DNA of 64,000 bases from Trichuris trichiura (taxonomy: Eukaryota > Nematoda > Enoplea > Trichinellida > Trichuridae). The stretch is taken from contig JBAJFE010000047.1 of NCBI GenBank assembly GCA_037903355.1, positions 496,001 through 560,000 of the forward strand. The letters are read 5' to 3'. The stretch's first letter is position 1, and each line of letters opens with the position of its first letter. The notes under the pieces are model-generated. The model did no database searches. It had not been told where the DNA came from and saw only the letters and a list, made by a program, of their open reading frames with translations. Made by a program: the position numbers and the translations under genes. This document shows positions 51,901-61,200 of the stretch, piece after piece.

Positions 51901-51984
51901 CATTTCGTGGATATCCTGTAGGTCCATCCACGCTGAATGCTGCACCAGCTCGTACAGAGCTGCAAGAATTTGCGTAAACTGCAT
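33991..51984 (-). CDS. NBAS: NBAS: NRZ/Dsl1 Golgi-to-ER tethering complex subunit (beta-propeller + Sec39)
   Basis: Forty minus-strand exons, 6276 bases, 2091 residues: 51984-51876, 51687-51597, 49864-49817, 49765-49728, 49681-49548, 49068-48989, 48883-48827, 48776-48548, 48482-48423, 48360-48235, 48181-48107, 48052-47903, 47844-47635, 47554-47429, 47292-47171, 47119-47041, 46987-46886, 46802-46738, 45421-45359, 45302-45138, 45036-44898, 43567-43436, 43249-42543, 42472-41286, 41021-40955, 40860-40750, 39867-39605, 39554-39436, 38272-38207, 37979-37849, 37812-37747, 37025-36887, 36837-36710, 36654-36540, 36473-36432, 36275-36124, 35891-35765, 35710-35585, 35495-35457, 34281-33991. Exons 1-13 give the NBAS N-terminal beta-propeller (LYELVQHSAW; LPLAVDWW-like ISPLAVDWWSSK). 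Exons 14-24 give the helical Sec39 region (KKWVLHQCL, SIVEWYQW, LPYAQACNLVLEATRFYA). Exons 25-28 carry EEYRRETILGLA and GNDYDRLQLYYGILKLCG, conserved with human NBAS. NBAS works with RINT1 and ZW10 at the ER in retrograde traffic. Least certain: the start Met (51984 or 52035), exons 19, 31 and 35. Confidence 0.9.
34541..34920. repeat. MITE-like foldback element with about 40-base terminal inverted repeats
   Basis: Left end at 34541-34582 (CCGCTGACCGTTGACCTTCG then TAATGCTCATG) and right end at 34880-34920 (CATGAGCATCACGAAGAG then CCAACGGTAGCC) are reverse complements at most positions. The interior carries TAGGCTTAGGCATAGGC near 34655, GTCTAAGCCTAAAC near 34693 and TTTAGGCTCAG near 34831, i.e. 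TTAGGC-like words in both orientations. No coding frame. It lies in the last intron of NBAS (34282-35456). A related copy is at 43921-44225. Confidence 0.75.
38913..39070. repeat. Dispersed repeat, copy 1 (NBAS intron 28)
   Basis: The segment with ATTCAAAATTTCGAATACAT, then ACCTGCAAATCATTTG, TTGTCCGAAAG and CTAGTTCGTACAACGAG matches, in the same order and with the same spacing, a segment at 50690-50850 in NBAS intron 2. I judge it a diverged noncoding repeat; its ends are not defined. Confidence 0.55.
43921..44225. repeat. MITE-like foldback element, second copy
   Basis: The right end (AATCGAACATGAGCATCAC near 44188-44206, then GGCTTACGGTAAAG) closely matches the right end of the element at 34541-34920. 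The left end (AGTTATGTTCGATGACCTT near 43954) is its diverged inverted counterpart. The interior has AAGTCTAAGC and ATGCTTAGGCAC, again TTAGGC-like in both orientations. It lies in NBAS intron 21. Confidence 0.65.
48949..48966. repeat. Short (AG)n tract in an NBAS intron
   Basis: Nine AG dinucleotides followed by an imperfect purine run. It sits between exons 6 and 7 of NBAS and, read on the coding strand, forms an extended CT-rich polypyrimidine tract. Confidence 0.8.
50690..50850. repeat. Dispersed repeat, copy 2 (NBAS intron 2)
   Basis: Counterpart of the segment at 38913-39070: TTTAAAATTTCAAATATG, ACCTGCAAATCAATTG, TTTTCCGAACGACC and TATAGTTCGAATAACGAG occur in the same order. A 95-codon minus frame spans it but has no NBAS-like residues and does not fit splice phase. 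Confidence 0.55.
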
Positions 51985-54020
51985 AAATAAGGAAGATATC
52001 CTTCTTACATGTTTCCATGTCACCTTGGAGTACAATTCTTGGAGGCGCTTTTGAAAAAAGTCGATTTACTGAAGAATCCTATAACCAATTTATTTAAGGA
52101 GCAACATAGCATTTCAAAGACCCTATCTAAAAGAATGCTTTCTCCGTAATTCGAACAAACAGCTTCAACTAACTAATAAAAACAAACACACAGTAACAAC
52201 ATGGTAAAAACATTGTAAAAAAGCAGAGAAATCCTGCAATGCCTAGAAACTTAAAATTGTTCGAATGAACTTAAAAAGCTTTAGACCTAAATCACCCAAA
52301 GTTATATAAGCGTGCTCAGTTCGAAGGAATTTAAAACATGCATTGATAACTTTAAAATGTTGAGTTGTTTGAACTCATGCAAAGTGACTCGTTTGTTCTA
52401 CCGCCACTGCTTGTGGTAAGTCATCAAATTCTCTGCGGAGATGGATTTTAGGACTTTCTCAAGACGGAAATAGGAAAGCGGTCATAAAGGTAATCAAAGA
52501 AGAAAAGAAGTTACGACACTGTTATGTTAATGTGATATTCCGTATTCAACGACGACTATTCGAAAGCAACCTTAACATGTTTACGCGAACAGAGCAACAC
52601 TGAAGTCAAAACGACGTATCGAAGAACGCATGCACATATGGACTAATCGTTCAACACTTGTAAACACGGTCAGTTTGTTTATAAAATTATGCTTATGTAT
52701 AAAAATGCAAAGCAGAAAATCGCCTTACTTGTTAAACAAAAATAAAACGCTTTGACGATGAAGAAAACTTTTGCATGCCTCCCAATCGCTTACAAGGAAA
52801 CAGGTTAAAACCAACACGTTCGACCGTTTATTGAAACGCAGGTACGTAAGACGCAATGTCCGTAAGCCAACAAACGTATCCGTAAACGCTCAAGCGAAGT
52901 TGGAAGTCGAAACTGAATTTGTGTTTTGGTATTTTACAACGCGACCAATGGTTTTTGTTTACCTGCTATTGTACGGATGCACTGAAGAGAGACACGCTGC
53001 AAAAACAAGTATTCTACAAGTTTTCTGCGCACTAAGTAACTGACGCCTTTGCGGAATAATAAAGCGATTGACAAACGCGCAGTTTATTGTAGCGGGTTTG
53101 GTTTTGCACTACTTCAATCAAATTATCCCTACGCCGAAGCAGTAACTCGCGCAGCGTTAAGCGAAGCACAGTAAATCTATGAAAGTTTGTTTTAGTGGGC
53201 CGATCTTTACACTATAACAAACTTCCATTGCAAAGTCGCAATGGAGTTTCATGCAGTTTTTACTGTTCAATAAGATAAGCTGTTTTTGATTTTTTAAAGT
53301 CAAGTGTACCTGAACATATACAGTAGGAATTGAATTTTCCAAATGAGCTGGAGCAGATGTGCTCCGGACTTTGGAGTATAAGGTGCATTCTATAAATATT
53401 TGTTCACTTTTTCACGGCCGTTATCCCTATCAGTATACGGGCTAATTATTCAATGCGAGCAGAAAGATTGAACAAATAGTGGCGACAGTTTGCCAGCAGC
53501 GCAGCTAACAAGACAACCTTTTTTCATTCCAAATTTAAGACATAAACAGCAACTTCACATTCCATAATGTCAGATCTACAAAAACTTCGGCCGTTCACTT
53601 GTTCCAAAGGCGCCATATTCATCAGCCCGCAGAGATCCGTCTGCCCTTTTTTTCTTCTTTTTAATTCTTTCATTGCACAAGTAATCGCGTCTTTTATATA
53701 GAAAACTGAATTCGGTGTTGGGTTAAAGGAAAACTTACAAATACTTCAGCAAATTTGTCCAAGTAAGCACAGGAAGCCTAAACTAAAGTAGTCATAAATT
53801 TTAGGCTTAGTCCCAAGCTATGTACAATTACTGGAGCTGAGAGAATTTGATTTTCTGCTTAAGCTTAGTCAGCATTCGGCCACCTGGACCAAAAGAACCT
53901 GATTTTAGTTCTACCTACAGTACCCACCGGGCGTCTAATGGAAGACTTTAAATGCACCTTTTATTTTGCTGAACTGATAATGAAACTGGGCAATTTCAAA
54001 AGCGTATTTTAAAAGAGGAT
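51985..54020. other. Intergenic between NBAS and the LTR retrotransposon
   Basis: Two kb that should include the NBAS promoter. I see no exon. Near 53770-53905 there are TTAGGC-like words (GGAAGCCTAAAC, TTTTAGGCTTAGTCCC, GCTTAAGCTTAGTC, then ATTCGGCCACC) that recall the cores of the dispersed elements elsewhere, so a further decayed copy may lie there. Confidence 0.45.
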
Positions 54021-54186
54021 TGTTCCGGCTGAAGCTGGAACTAGTGATGAGCAGGGAGTCCATCTGTACCTGCACATTATACCGTATAACGACACGTTGT
54101 TAGAGATTCTGTAGACTCAATAAACGCTCAGTCGGAAGCTGCGTTATTGTTAGTCTCACAGTCAAATTCGAATTTTGTTGTGAACA
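54021..54186 (+). repeat. 5' LTR
   Basis: 166 bases, TGTTCC...GTGAACA, with an AATAAA poly(A) signal near 54119. It differs from the 3' LTR at two positions (G for A near 54043; C for G near 54127). It is short for a BEL/Pao LTR. Confidence 0.95.
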
Positions 54187-54188
54187 CA

Positions 54189-54206
54189 TGGTCCTCCGAG
54201 CCGGAT
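54189..54206 (+). other. Primer-binding site
   Basis: TGGTCCTCCGAGCCGGAT begins two bases after the 5' LTR. Its complement ends GGAGGACCA, the form of a tRNA 3' end with CCA; from the pairing a tyrosine tRNA is the best guess, but no tRNA gene is in the window for comparison. Confidence 0.7.
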
Positions 54207-54252
54207 CAGCGCTGTCTGATCTGTGATCGTTCCCTTGCAGTGAGCAAGTGAA

Positions 54253-57200
54253 ATGACCGAATTGGAATCCTTGAAGCGCACCCGCAGTGGATTGCGGGCT
54301 CGTTTGAGCTTCATGGATCGGTCGATTCAGGAACTCTTACAAGACAGTGGTAAGCAGTTCGAAGTCTGCGCTGCCCTTACACAGATGGAAGCGTACTGGG
54401 CGAAACTGCAGGAAGTACAGGGTGCCATCGAGTCCTATGTAGAGGATGAGGGAGCCCTGGAAAAGGAAGTGGAAAACGCAATGGCGTTCGAAACCACAGT
54501 CGTGGACCTTAGGGCTAAGGTGCAGCGTTATCTGCACGGGTCGCCGAAGACTACTGCAACTCCTGAAGTGAGTGCAGCGGGGCCCAACCTGCCGAAGTGG
54601 AATCTTCCAAAGTTCAGTGGAGACGTGTTGGAATTCAACTCATTCTGGGACCAGTTTGAGGCTGGTGTACATGGACGCAGCGATCTCAGCAACGTGGCAA
54701 AATTAGTGTACTTGAAATCAGCGCTCTGTGGCGAGGCTCTAGAGGCTGTCGACGGCTTTCATGTGACTAATGCAAATTATCCAGTTGTAGTGGAAACGTT
54801 ACGTGAGAGATTTGGCAGAGAGAGCTTGGTAGTCGAAAGCCACATCCTGTCATTACTGAAGCTGACGAAGGAGGAAGAAGCGCATGGTAGTAGTACACTT
54901 CGAGAGCTGTTTGATAAAATGAACCGCCATGTTCGAGCCCTGGAGGCAATCGGAAAGTCGGTGGAAAACAAGTTGACGGCAGAAGACATTTTGTTGGTAT
55001 TGTTCAAGCAACTGTTACCTCCTGCCGTGCGGAAAAGATGGGAGCAGAAGACCTTGACCTCTGGAGACAGCGAGAATGTCACGCTGAAGACATTGTTCGA
55101 CTTCTTGCGAACGGAAGTTGACATAGAAGAATGCACGAAGCACCCCGCGCTTGTCAGTAAGACACGCACGCAGCGGACGCAGAAGAATTCCAACATGAAA
55201 AGGAATGACGGACAGTACAGCGCAGTTGCGCTTCAGGCGTCCACAAACAGGAACGGAAGCTGCCTCGTGTGCAGCGGAACGCACACAGTGCATACGTGCC
55301 CTACATTCTTGTCCATGTCCCCGACAAGACGATTACAAGTTTCAAGAAAAAACAGGTTATGTTTTGTGTGCTTGGAATTAGGTCATTTGGCAGCTGCATG
55401 CAAGAGCCAAGACAGATGTTCGATAAAAGATTGCCCCAAATCGCATCACACACTTCTTCACGGAGAAGCGGATTGTAGCAGAGCGCAAGTTGGACTATTG
55501 CGAAACCACCGAATGGAGAAAGTGTTCCTCCAGACAGCCAGAGCAAGAATCAGTGGTGGGAATGGGTCGAGTCTGGTGATCACATGCCTGTTCGATGCCG
55601 GGGCCCAACGCTCATTCATTCGAAAGGCTTTGGCAGACGACCTAGGATTAAGAGGTACAACAGAACGTGTAGCGATTCACACGTTCGGAAGTCACGTATG
55701 TCGAATGGAGAAAACCCGAAGGGTCCGGTTTTCTTTACAGCCATTGGGCAGACAAGGGACAAGGCAATGGATGGAGGCATTGTGCCTGCCCCACCTCTGC
55801 CAACCGCTTGAAGCAAATCCCCCAATAAGCTCATCCTGGTCGCACCTACAAGACCTTACGTTGGCGGATCAGTTCCCCAGAGGAAAGACGATAGTGGATG
55901 TCCTCATAGGATTGGACTATTATCATGCATTCATGTCCGGATTCACGAAAAATGGATCACCAAAGGAACCGGTCGCAGTCCAATCCTCGTTTGGATGGAT
56001 CTTGAGTGGTCCCGCTGGTAGCCAAGAAAAAGGGGTACAAAACGTGTTTCAAATAACTCTTCGCGATTCTGCGGATGAGTTACTCAAACGAATTTGGTCT
56101 CTCGACGCTATTGGGCTACGGGATGAAGAAATGGAGAAGCCGTCACAAGTAATGAAACGATTTCAAGACTCTGTCTCCTTCGACGGACAAAGATACACGG
56201 TCCATCTACCCTGGAAATTTGAAGGAAGACTGCCGGACAACTACCGGCTAGCGCTACGGCGCTTGGAGCTTTTGGAAAACAGACTAACGAAAGATGCAAG
56301 ACTCGCACGTCTATATGCAGACGGCATGCGTTCATACGTGGATAATGGGTTCGTGGAAAGAGTGGAGCAGTACGCAGCTACGTCCGGTCGACACTGGTAT
56401 CTGCCACACCACCCTGTAATTAAGAATGAATCATCCACGACAAAATGTCGCATCGTGTTCGATGGATCAGCTCGCTATCAAGGAGTGTCGCTCAACCAGT
56501 TCCTTGAAATAGGACCGCCACTGCAACGAGACCTCGTTGGAATTCTCTTGAGATTTAGGCGATTCCGTTATGGCATACACGGGGACATAGAGAAGATGTT
56601 CTTACAAATCGCATTACATGAGGACGATCGTGACGCAGTGCGATTCCTGTGGAGGGAGAAAGGAGCAGGCACGGAACCGACCGTGTTTCGGTTCACGCGA
56701 CTGTGCTTCGGATTAAGTTGTTCACCATTTTTAGCCATCGCAGTGACACAACTCCATGCGCAGCGGAACAGTGAGAAGTACAAGCAAGGGGCTTCAGAAG
56801 TGTTGAAGAACATGTATGTCGACGACCTCGTAATGAGTTGCAGCTCAAAGGAAGAAGCAGCTCGAGCTTCTAGTGAGACAGCTGAGTTATTGCTGAGAGG
56901 CGGGTTCAAATTGACAAAGTGGGTAAGTAACATGAAAGAATTCAACAGTTGGATTCATAACTCTGCACCCACTGGTCGCGAAACCGTGAAAACTCTAGGA
57001 TTGCAATGGTACACTAGTACTGATCAGCTGGCGTTGAATCATGTCAGTTTGAAACTAGAATCCGTAGCTACCAAACGGATTGTACTGAAAACGTTAAGCG
57101 AGGTTTTTGACCCGCTTGGCTTAATTGCACCTTTTCTTGTCGAAGCGAAGATGCTGTTACAGTTAATGTGGAAAATGGGAAAGGATTGGGATGAACCTTT

Positions 57201-58167
57201 AACGCAACCGCTGTTCGGCAGATGGAATCAGTGGAGGATGCAACTGCCGCTAATAGCGAATATTCGGACCGATCGATGGATGGGCCCACGCAGCTCAACA
57301 GAAGAAGTAGAGCTTCATGTGTTCTGCGACGCTTCAAGTACAGCGTACGGAGCTGCCATTTATCTCAAGGCGAGCAATGGTGCAGTGGAACCGCACCTCG
57401 TAATGGCCAAGGCGCGCGTGGCGCCAGTGAAATCGGTAACTCTTCCGCGACTCGAGCTACTGGCCACACTGGTAGGTGCACGACTTCTAACGTACGTAAA
57501 GGAACAATTGGGCCTACCGATTCGGCGAATAACGTGCTGGAGTGACAGTATGGTAGCACTTTTTTGGATAAAAGGGGACTCGTCTAAATGGAAACCGTTC
57601 ATACGCAACCGTGTACAAGAAATCCAACAACTGACGGACCCATTGTGGTGGCATCACTGTCCGACCAAAGACAATTCCGCTGACTTGTTATCCCGAGGAA
57701 GTAGACTAGACCACCTGAAAGAAAGTCAATCGTGGTGGCATGGGCCTGCTTGGCTGGGAAAGCCAGACGATTTCTGGCCAAGAGCAACAGACGTGGCAAC
57801 GCCAACGGCGGCAGACGAAGAGATTGCCGAGACGATATACGTCTGTACGGTTGAACCGGAATACTGCTTGTCAGAGGACAGCTACGAGAATTTTGATACA
57901 CTTCTAAGAGTGACGGCATGGTGTTTACGGTTTCTTTCAAACGCGAGGAGATCTGTGAGCGAAAGGAACTTTGGACCACTGCAGGTAGAAGAGCTACGAC
58001 GAGCTGAGAAACTTTGGGTGTATAAGGCACAGAAAATGATGGATGAAACTAGGTTGATGGACCATCGTCCATCTGGCGGGAGGATGTTCCGGCTGAAGCT
58101 GGAACTAATGATGAGCAGGGAGTCCATCTGTACCTGCACATTATACCGTATAACGACACGTTGTTAG
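54253..58167 (+). CDS. BEL/Pao gag-protease-RT-RNase H polyprotein, truncated before integrase
   Basis: One uninterrupted frame of 1304 residues starting 47 bases after the PBS. Domains in order: coiled-coil-like N-terminus; gag-type DUF1759 region (about residues 110-290, PKWNLPKFSGD start); two zinc-knuckle-like cysteine clusters (CLVCSGTH near 337 and CFVCLELGHLAAAC near 370); retroviral-type aspartic protease with DAG (near 448) followed by a DUF1758 segment; Pao reverse transcriptase (about 700-900) with the active-site MYVDDLVMS near 855; and RNase H (about 1020-1150) with FCDAS, LPRLELLA, CWSDS and the DNSADLLSRG end. The catalytic residues I can check are present. The expected H2C2 zinc finger and DDE integrase are missing; the last residues are read from the 3' LTR. 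The protein could support reverse transcription but not integration by itself. Confidence 0.95.
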   Translation: MTELESLKRTRSGLRARLSFMDRSIQELLQDSGKQFEVCAALTQMEAYWAKLQEVQGAIESYVEDEGALEKEVENAMAFETTVVDLRAKVQRYLHGSPKTTATPEVSAAGPNLPKWNLPKFSGDVLEFNSFWDQFEAGVHGRSDLSNVAKLVYLKSALCGEALEAVDGFHVTNANYPVVVETLRERFGRESLVVESHILSLLKLTKEEEAHGSSTLRELFDKMNRHVRALEAIGKSVENKLTAEDILLVLFKQLLPPAVRKRWEQKTLTSGDSENVTLKTLFDFLRTEVDIEECTKHPALVSKTRTQRTQKNSNMKRNDGQYSAVALQASTNRNGSCLVCSGTHTVHTCPTFLSMSPTRRLQVSRKNRLCFVCLELGHLAAACKSQDRCSIKDCPKSHHTLLHGEADCSRAQVGLLRNHRMEKVFLQTARARISGGNGSSLVITCLFDAGAQRSFIRKALADDLGLRGTTERVAIHTFGSHVCRMEKTRRVRFSLQPLGRQGTRQWMEALCLPHLCQPLEANPPISSSWSHLQDLTLADQFPRGKTIVDVLIGLDYYHAFMSGFTKNGSPKEPVAVQSSFGWILSGPAGSQEKGVQNVFQITLRDSADELLKRIWSLDAIGLRDEEMEKPSQVMKRFQDSVSFDGQRYTVHLPWKFEGRLPDNYRLALRRLELLENRLTKDARLARLYADGMRSYVDNGFVERVEQYAATSGRHWYLPHHPVIKNESSTTKCRIVFDGSARYQGVSLNQFLEIGPPLQRDLVGILLRFRRFRYGIHGDIEKMFLQIALHEDDRDAVRFLWREKGAGTEPTVFRFTRLCFGLSCSPFLAIAVTQLHAQRNSEKYKQGASEVLKNMYVDDLVMSCSSKEEAARASSETAELLLRGGFKLTKWVSNMKEFNSWIHNSAPTGRETVKTLGLQWYTSTDQLALNHVSLKLESVATKRIVLKTLSEVFDPLGLIAPFLVEAKMLLQLMWKMGKDWDEPLTQPLFGRWNQWRMQLPLIANIRTDRWMGPRSSTEEVELHVFCDASSTAYGAAIYLKASNGAVEPHLVMAKARVAPVKSVTLPRLELLATLVGARLLTYVKEQLGLPIRRITCWSDSMVALFWIKGDSSKWKPFIRNRVQEIQQLTDPLWWHHCPTKDNSADLLSRGSRLDHLKESQSWWHGPAWLGKPDDFWPRATDVATPTAADEEIAETIYVCTVEPEYCLSEDSYENFDTLLRVTAWCLRFLSNARRSVSERNFGPLQVEELRRAEKLWVYKAQKMMDETRLMDHRPSGGRMFRLKLELMMSRESICTCTLYRITTRC
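58075..58084 (+). other. Polypurine tract
   Basis: GGCGGGAGGA directly abuts the 3' LTR, the position where second-strand synthesis is primed. Its survival shows the missing integrase was lost by an internal deletion upstream of this point. Confidence 0.75.
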
Positions 58168-58250
58168 AGATTCTGTAGACTCAATAAACGGTCAGTCGGA
58201 AGCTGCGTTATTGTTAGTCTCACAGTCAAATTCGAATTTTGTTGTGAACA
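58085..58250 (+). repeat. 3' LTR
   Basis: 166 bases, the same ends as the 5' LTR and two substitutions from it. The polyprotein frame terminates inside it at 58167. The target duplication AGGAT follows immediately. Confidence 0.95.
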
Positions 58251-61200
58251 AGGATAATATAGCATAATTTTTTCCAACATAAGCTTTATATTGACGTCTG
58301 CTCTTAGGTATAAAACGTTTAGCACAGTAACAGTCGTGCGCCTGCGCTTATTCGCTTTCGTCGTGACAAAGCAGTTTAAACAATTCTGTTTTCCTGTAAG
58401 TTTACGCGCTTCTTCGTGAGGCTGTTAGCAGCAAAAAAACGTTAGCGCTAAAATGAACCGAATTCGTCTGAATCACATCAAATACATTATGATGCAGTCA
58501 ACGTTTGTTCGGATGTCACTATTTTGCACTTTATTCAGTACCGTGTTTGAAGATTTTTGTTTTTTGTTGGTTTAGGATTTTGATTTTATGCTTTAAGTTT
58601 TCACGGCTTTGTCCAGTCGAGCAGTAGGCTATACATGACAGCTTTAGTTGTACGCGAAAAGAACGAACGTAGGAAAAGATGTCCCCAACAAGCAGTTGCG
58701 AAAAAATCGCAATACTCTTACCAACACGCTGACGATAGCGCAAGTTAAGTCCCGCAAGCTGCGTTCATTCTTTTGGCATACGATTAAGGTTTTCAGGTCG
58801 TACCAACTACCGTATAAGAAAAAACAGCAAAAACTAGACCTTTCAATACTATTCGGATAAATGAATTTAATGTATCTTAAATGCGCTGTTCAGATTGGAA
58901 TCTTTGCTGATAGCTGAAAAATTAATTGGCATCAACTGTCAAGGCTTCATGCGAGGATGTGGGAGTCGTTAAGCTCGCACAGACAGCCTTTTTGGGCAAT
59001 GAAAGATCATTACTTTTACGCTACAGCAAATCGAATGAACTGATAAATATGCAGACGCTTCTGCGGCGAACATCAGATAAAGAAGCTATTAATATTTGTA
59101 GAAGTACTTTTAGTTCGTTGCGAATGACTGTTCGTGCGCATATGGTTAAAGTTGTTGCTCGACACGTTTGAAACTATTTACGTAACGATAAATTTGATCC
59201 AACATTTGTCGTTGACGCCGGCGGCATCATCTAACGAGTGGAAACTAATAAGAACATTGAGAAAAGGAGCGCATCGGTGATGAACGGGCGTTTTATTGTC
59301 CATCCGGGCGTCGTCCTTTCCAATGGCAAGAAGTAGTAAAGTTCATTTCTTGGCATATTCTATCGAACAAAATGGAGGAACTAAAATCAATCAATGGGAA
59401 CGAGTCGGGAGCAACAAAATGGTATGATGTTAATGACTTCTTTGATTCTCAAGCCGAAAGCTATATTTCAATCAGTATCGCCATTAGAAAAACAAAAGAA
59501 TCTCGTGCCTGTTCAGTTCACGCTTTCAGCTGGCAATGCCTGACGACATGGAGTAAGTATATACTCATTCTTGACTATTGAAAATGTTAGATTTATTCTT
59601 ATTTCCAAGTGCATATTGCAGACATAAAAGTGGACGTTTAAAACCGCGCTATAAAAGAGTCATTAGACGTGCATATGTTGCTCAGAAGGAGCTCTCATCA
59701 CTGCTAAATTTAAAGCAAGTAACTCAACGAGTATTGTAACTGCATTTTCAAATAGCTAACAGTTAATAGGGATCTTAGCGATCTGTGCTGTGAGCTTTAG
59801 AAGAACAGATTCATTTATTTTTGTTCAGCCGACGTAAATGTCGACGTCTCTTATAAAGATAATGTCCAGAAGAGCTTTAACTAGACGAGAAAGCATTTTT
59901 CGCTCATTTGTGTATACCAATGACCATTCTTTAATTTCAAAGCCTTCTAAAAAAAATAAGCATGCAAACATACGAGATGAATAATCTTGTTGGCATATTT
60001 CACTCACGTATGCCTTAGGGGCAGATGGACGTGTAGTCAGCCAAGACCCGTTTTTGCACTGCTGCCAATTCTCACAGCTTCAAAAATACGGTAATCTGAT
60101 AATAGTTATTTTCGTGCTTTTCGAGCCATGGTCATAATAGACAAACTGAAAAGAACTCTGCTCAGGGCGGTCACCTTTAAAAGAAGGCTGAAGCGAGCCA
60201 AAGGCGTTTTATGCCTATCTTTCTCTCTATGGCACATGCACAGAGATCAGTAAAGCCAATAAAGCGGAAATGGTCCTTTTGATAGTTCAGGTTCCACAGT
60301 CTGCAGAATATACGATTTTGTTTACTAGAAAGAATGCTAAAGCGCTGTCACCATACTTTCAGCGGGATGAGTTCTACGCATTCCGTCAGTGGAGGCACTA
60401 GCACGATTTCGCGACTTCAACCTGTATGATACGCGGGGACGGTAAGGTAGATTATACCATGCTGATAATTAAATCCTAAAAGTGATGGAAATGGACTTGA
60501 GAATTGTTCTATTTCATCGTTGAAATTTCTGTGTGAATAAAATGGAATAGGACAAAATTTATAGGCCCAATCTCATTCGACAGGCAGATACATCTATCAG
60601 CTGCCGTCCCAACCATCAAAAACTGTTTATTTCGTGATCACTTAAGCATTAGGGAAACAACTAGTGAACTATTCCTTGCCATGATTGCTTTGGAAGCCAT
60701 CCAGCCGGCTCATTGTTCGAGCTTCAATGCTGAACTTGTTTTCACTGTAGCTTGAGACGAAGTGCTTATGTCTCCAGATCAGCATCAGAATTTCAGCAAA
60801 AACTGACAGCAAGACAAGTTTAATTCCGTAAGCTATGATCTCTAAATTGCCATTTAACGAACGGCTTATATTCGTTTGGAAACATGAAGATGATTAGCCC
60901 AACTTTGGTAGGAGAAGTACAACCTTTGTTTTATGCAGCCTTATTTTGGGCCCGAAAATTTTTGCAAGTTCCGGGATCGATAGCACGCGAACTGCTTGAG
61001 ACCGCGCAGACAATATTTTTAATTTGAACAGTAGAAAAAAATGGGTTTGAAACAATTACGGGTATACGCTTAGCGAACCATATGACCTAAGTTAATGTTA
61101 GTAAACGAGTTAAGTGGATTAACTGGACTCATCTACTGGCGCGCCTAAATTGCCGTTTCGAAAATCGAGCAGAACCAAAACTGTTCCGTCAATAACAAAA

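Larger units (their letters stand above)
54021..58250 (+). mobile_element. BEL/Pao-type LTR retrotransposon, integrase-less copy
   Basis: A 4230-base element bounded by 166-base direct LTRs (54021-54186, 58085-58250) that both begin TGTT and end AACA, flanked by the 5-base duplication AGGAT (54016-54020 and 58251-58255). A primer-binding site follows the 5' LTR and a purine tract precedes the 3' LTR. One long frame encodes gag, protease, reverse transcriptase and RNase H of BEL/Pao type. The integrase and its zinc-binding region are absent: the frame passes from just after RNase H into the 3' LTR, so about 1-2 kb relative to full elements is missing. Two mismatches between the LTRs suggest a recent insertion. 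It lies 2 kb upstream of NBAS, in opposite orientation. Confidence 0.95.

Noticed and set aside
59372..59581. 69-codon plus-strand frame followed by a GTAAGT donor
   Set aside because: Splicing to the next acceptor gives only a few more residues before a stop; no recognised family.
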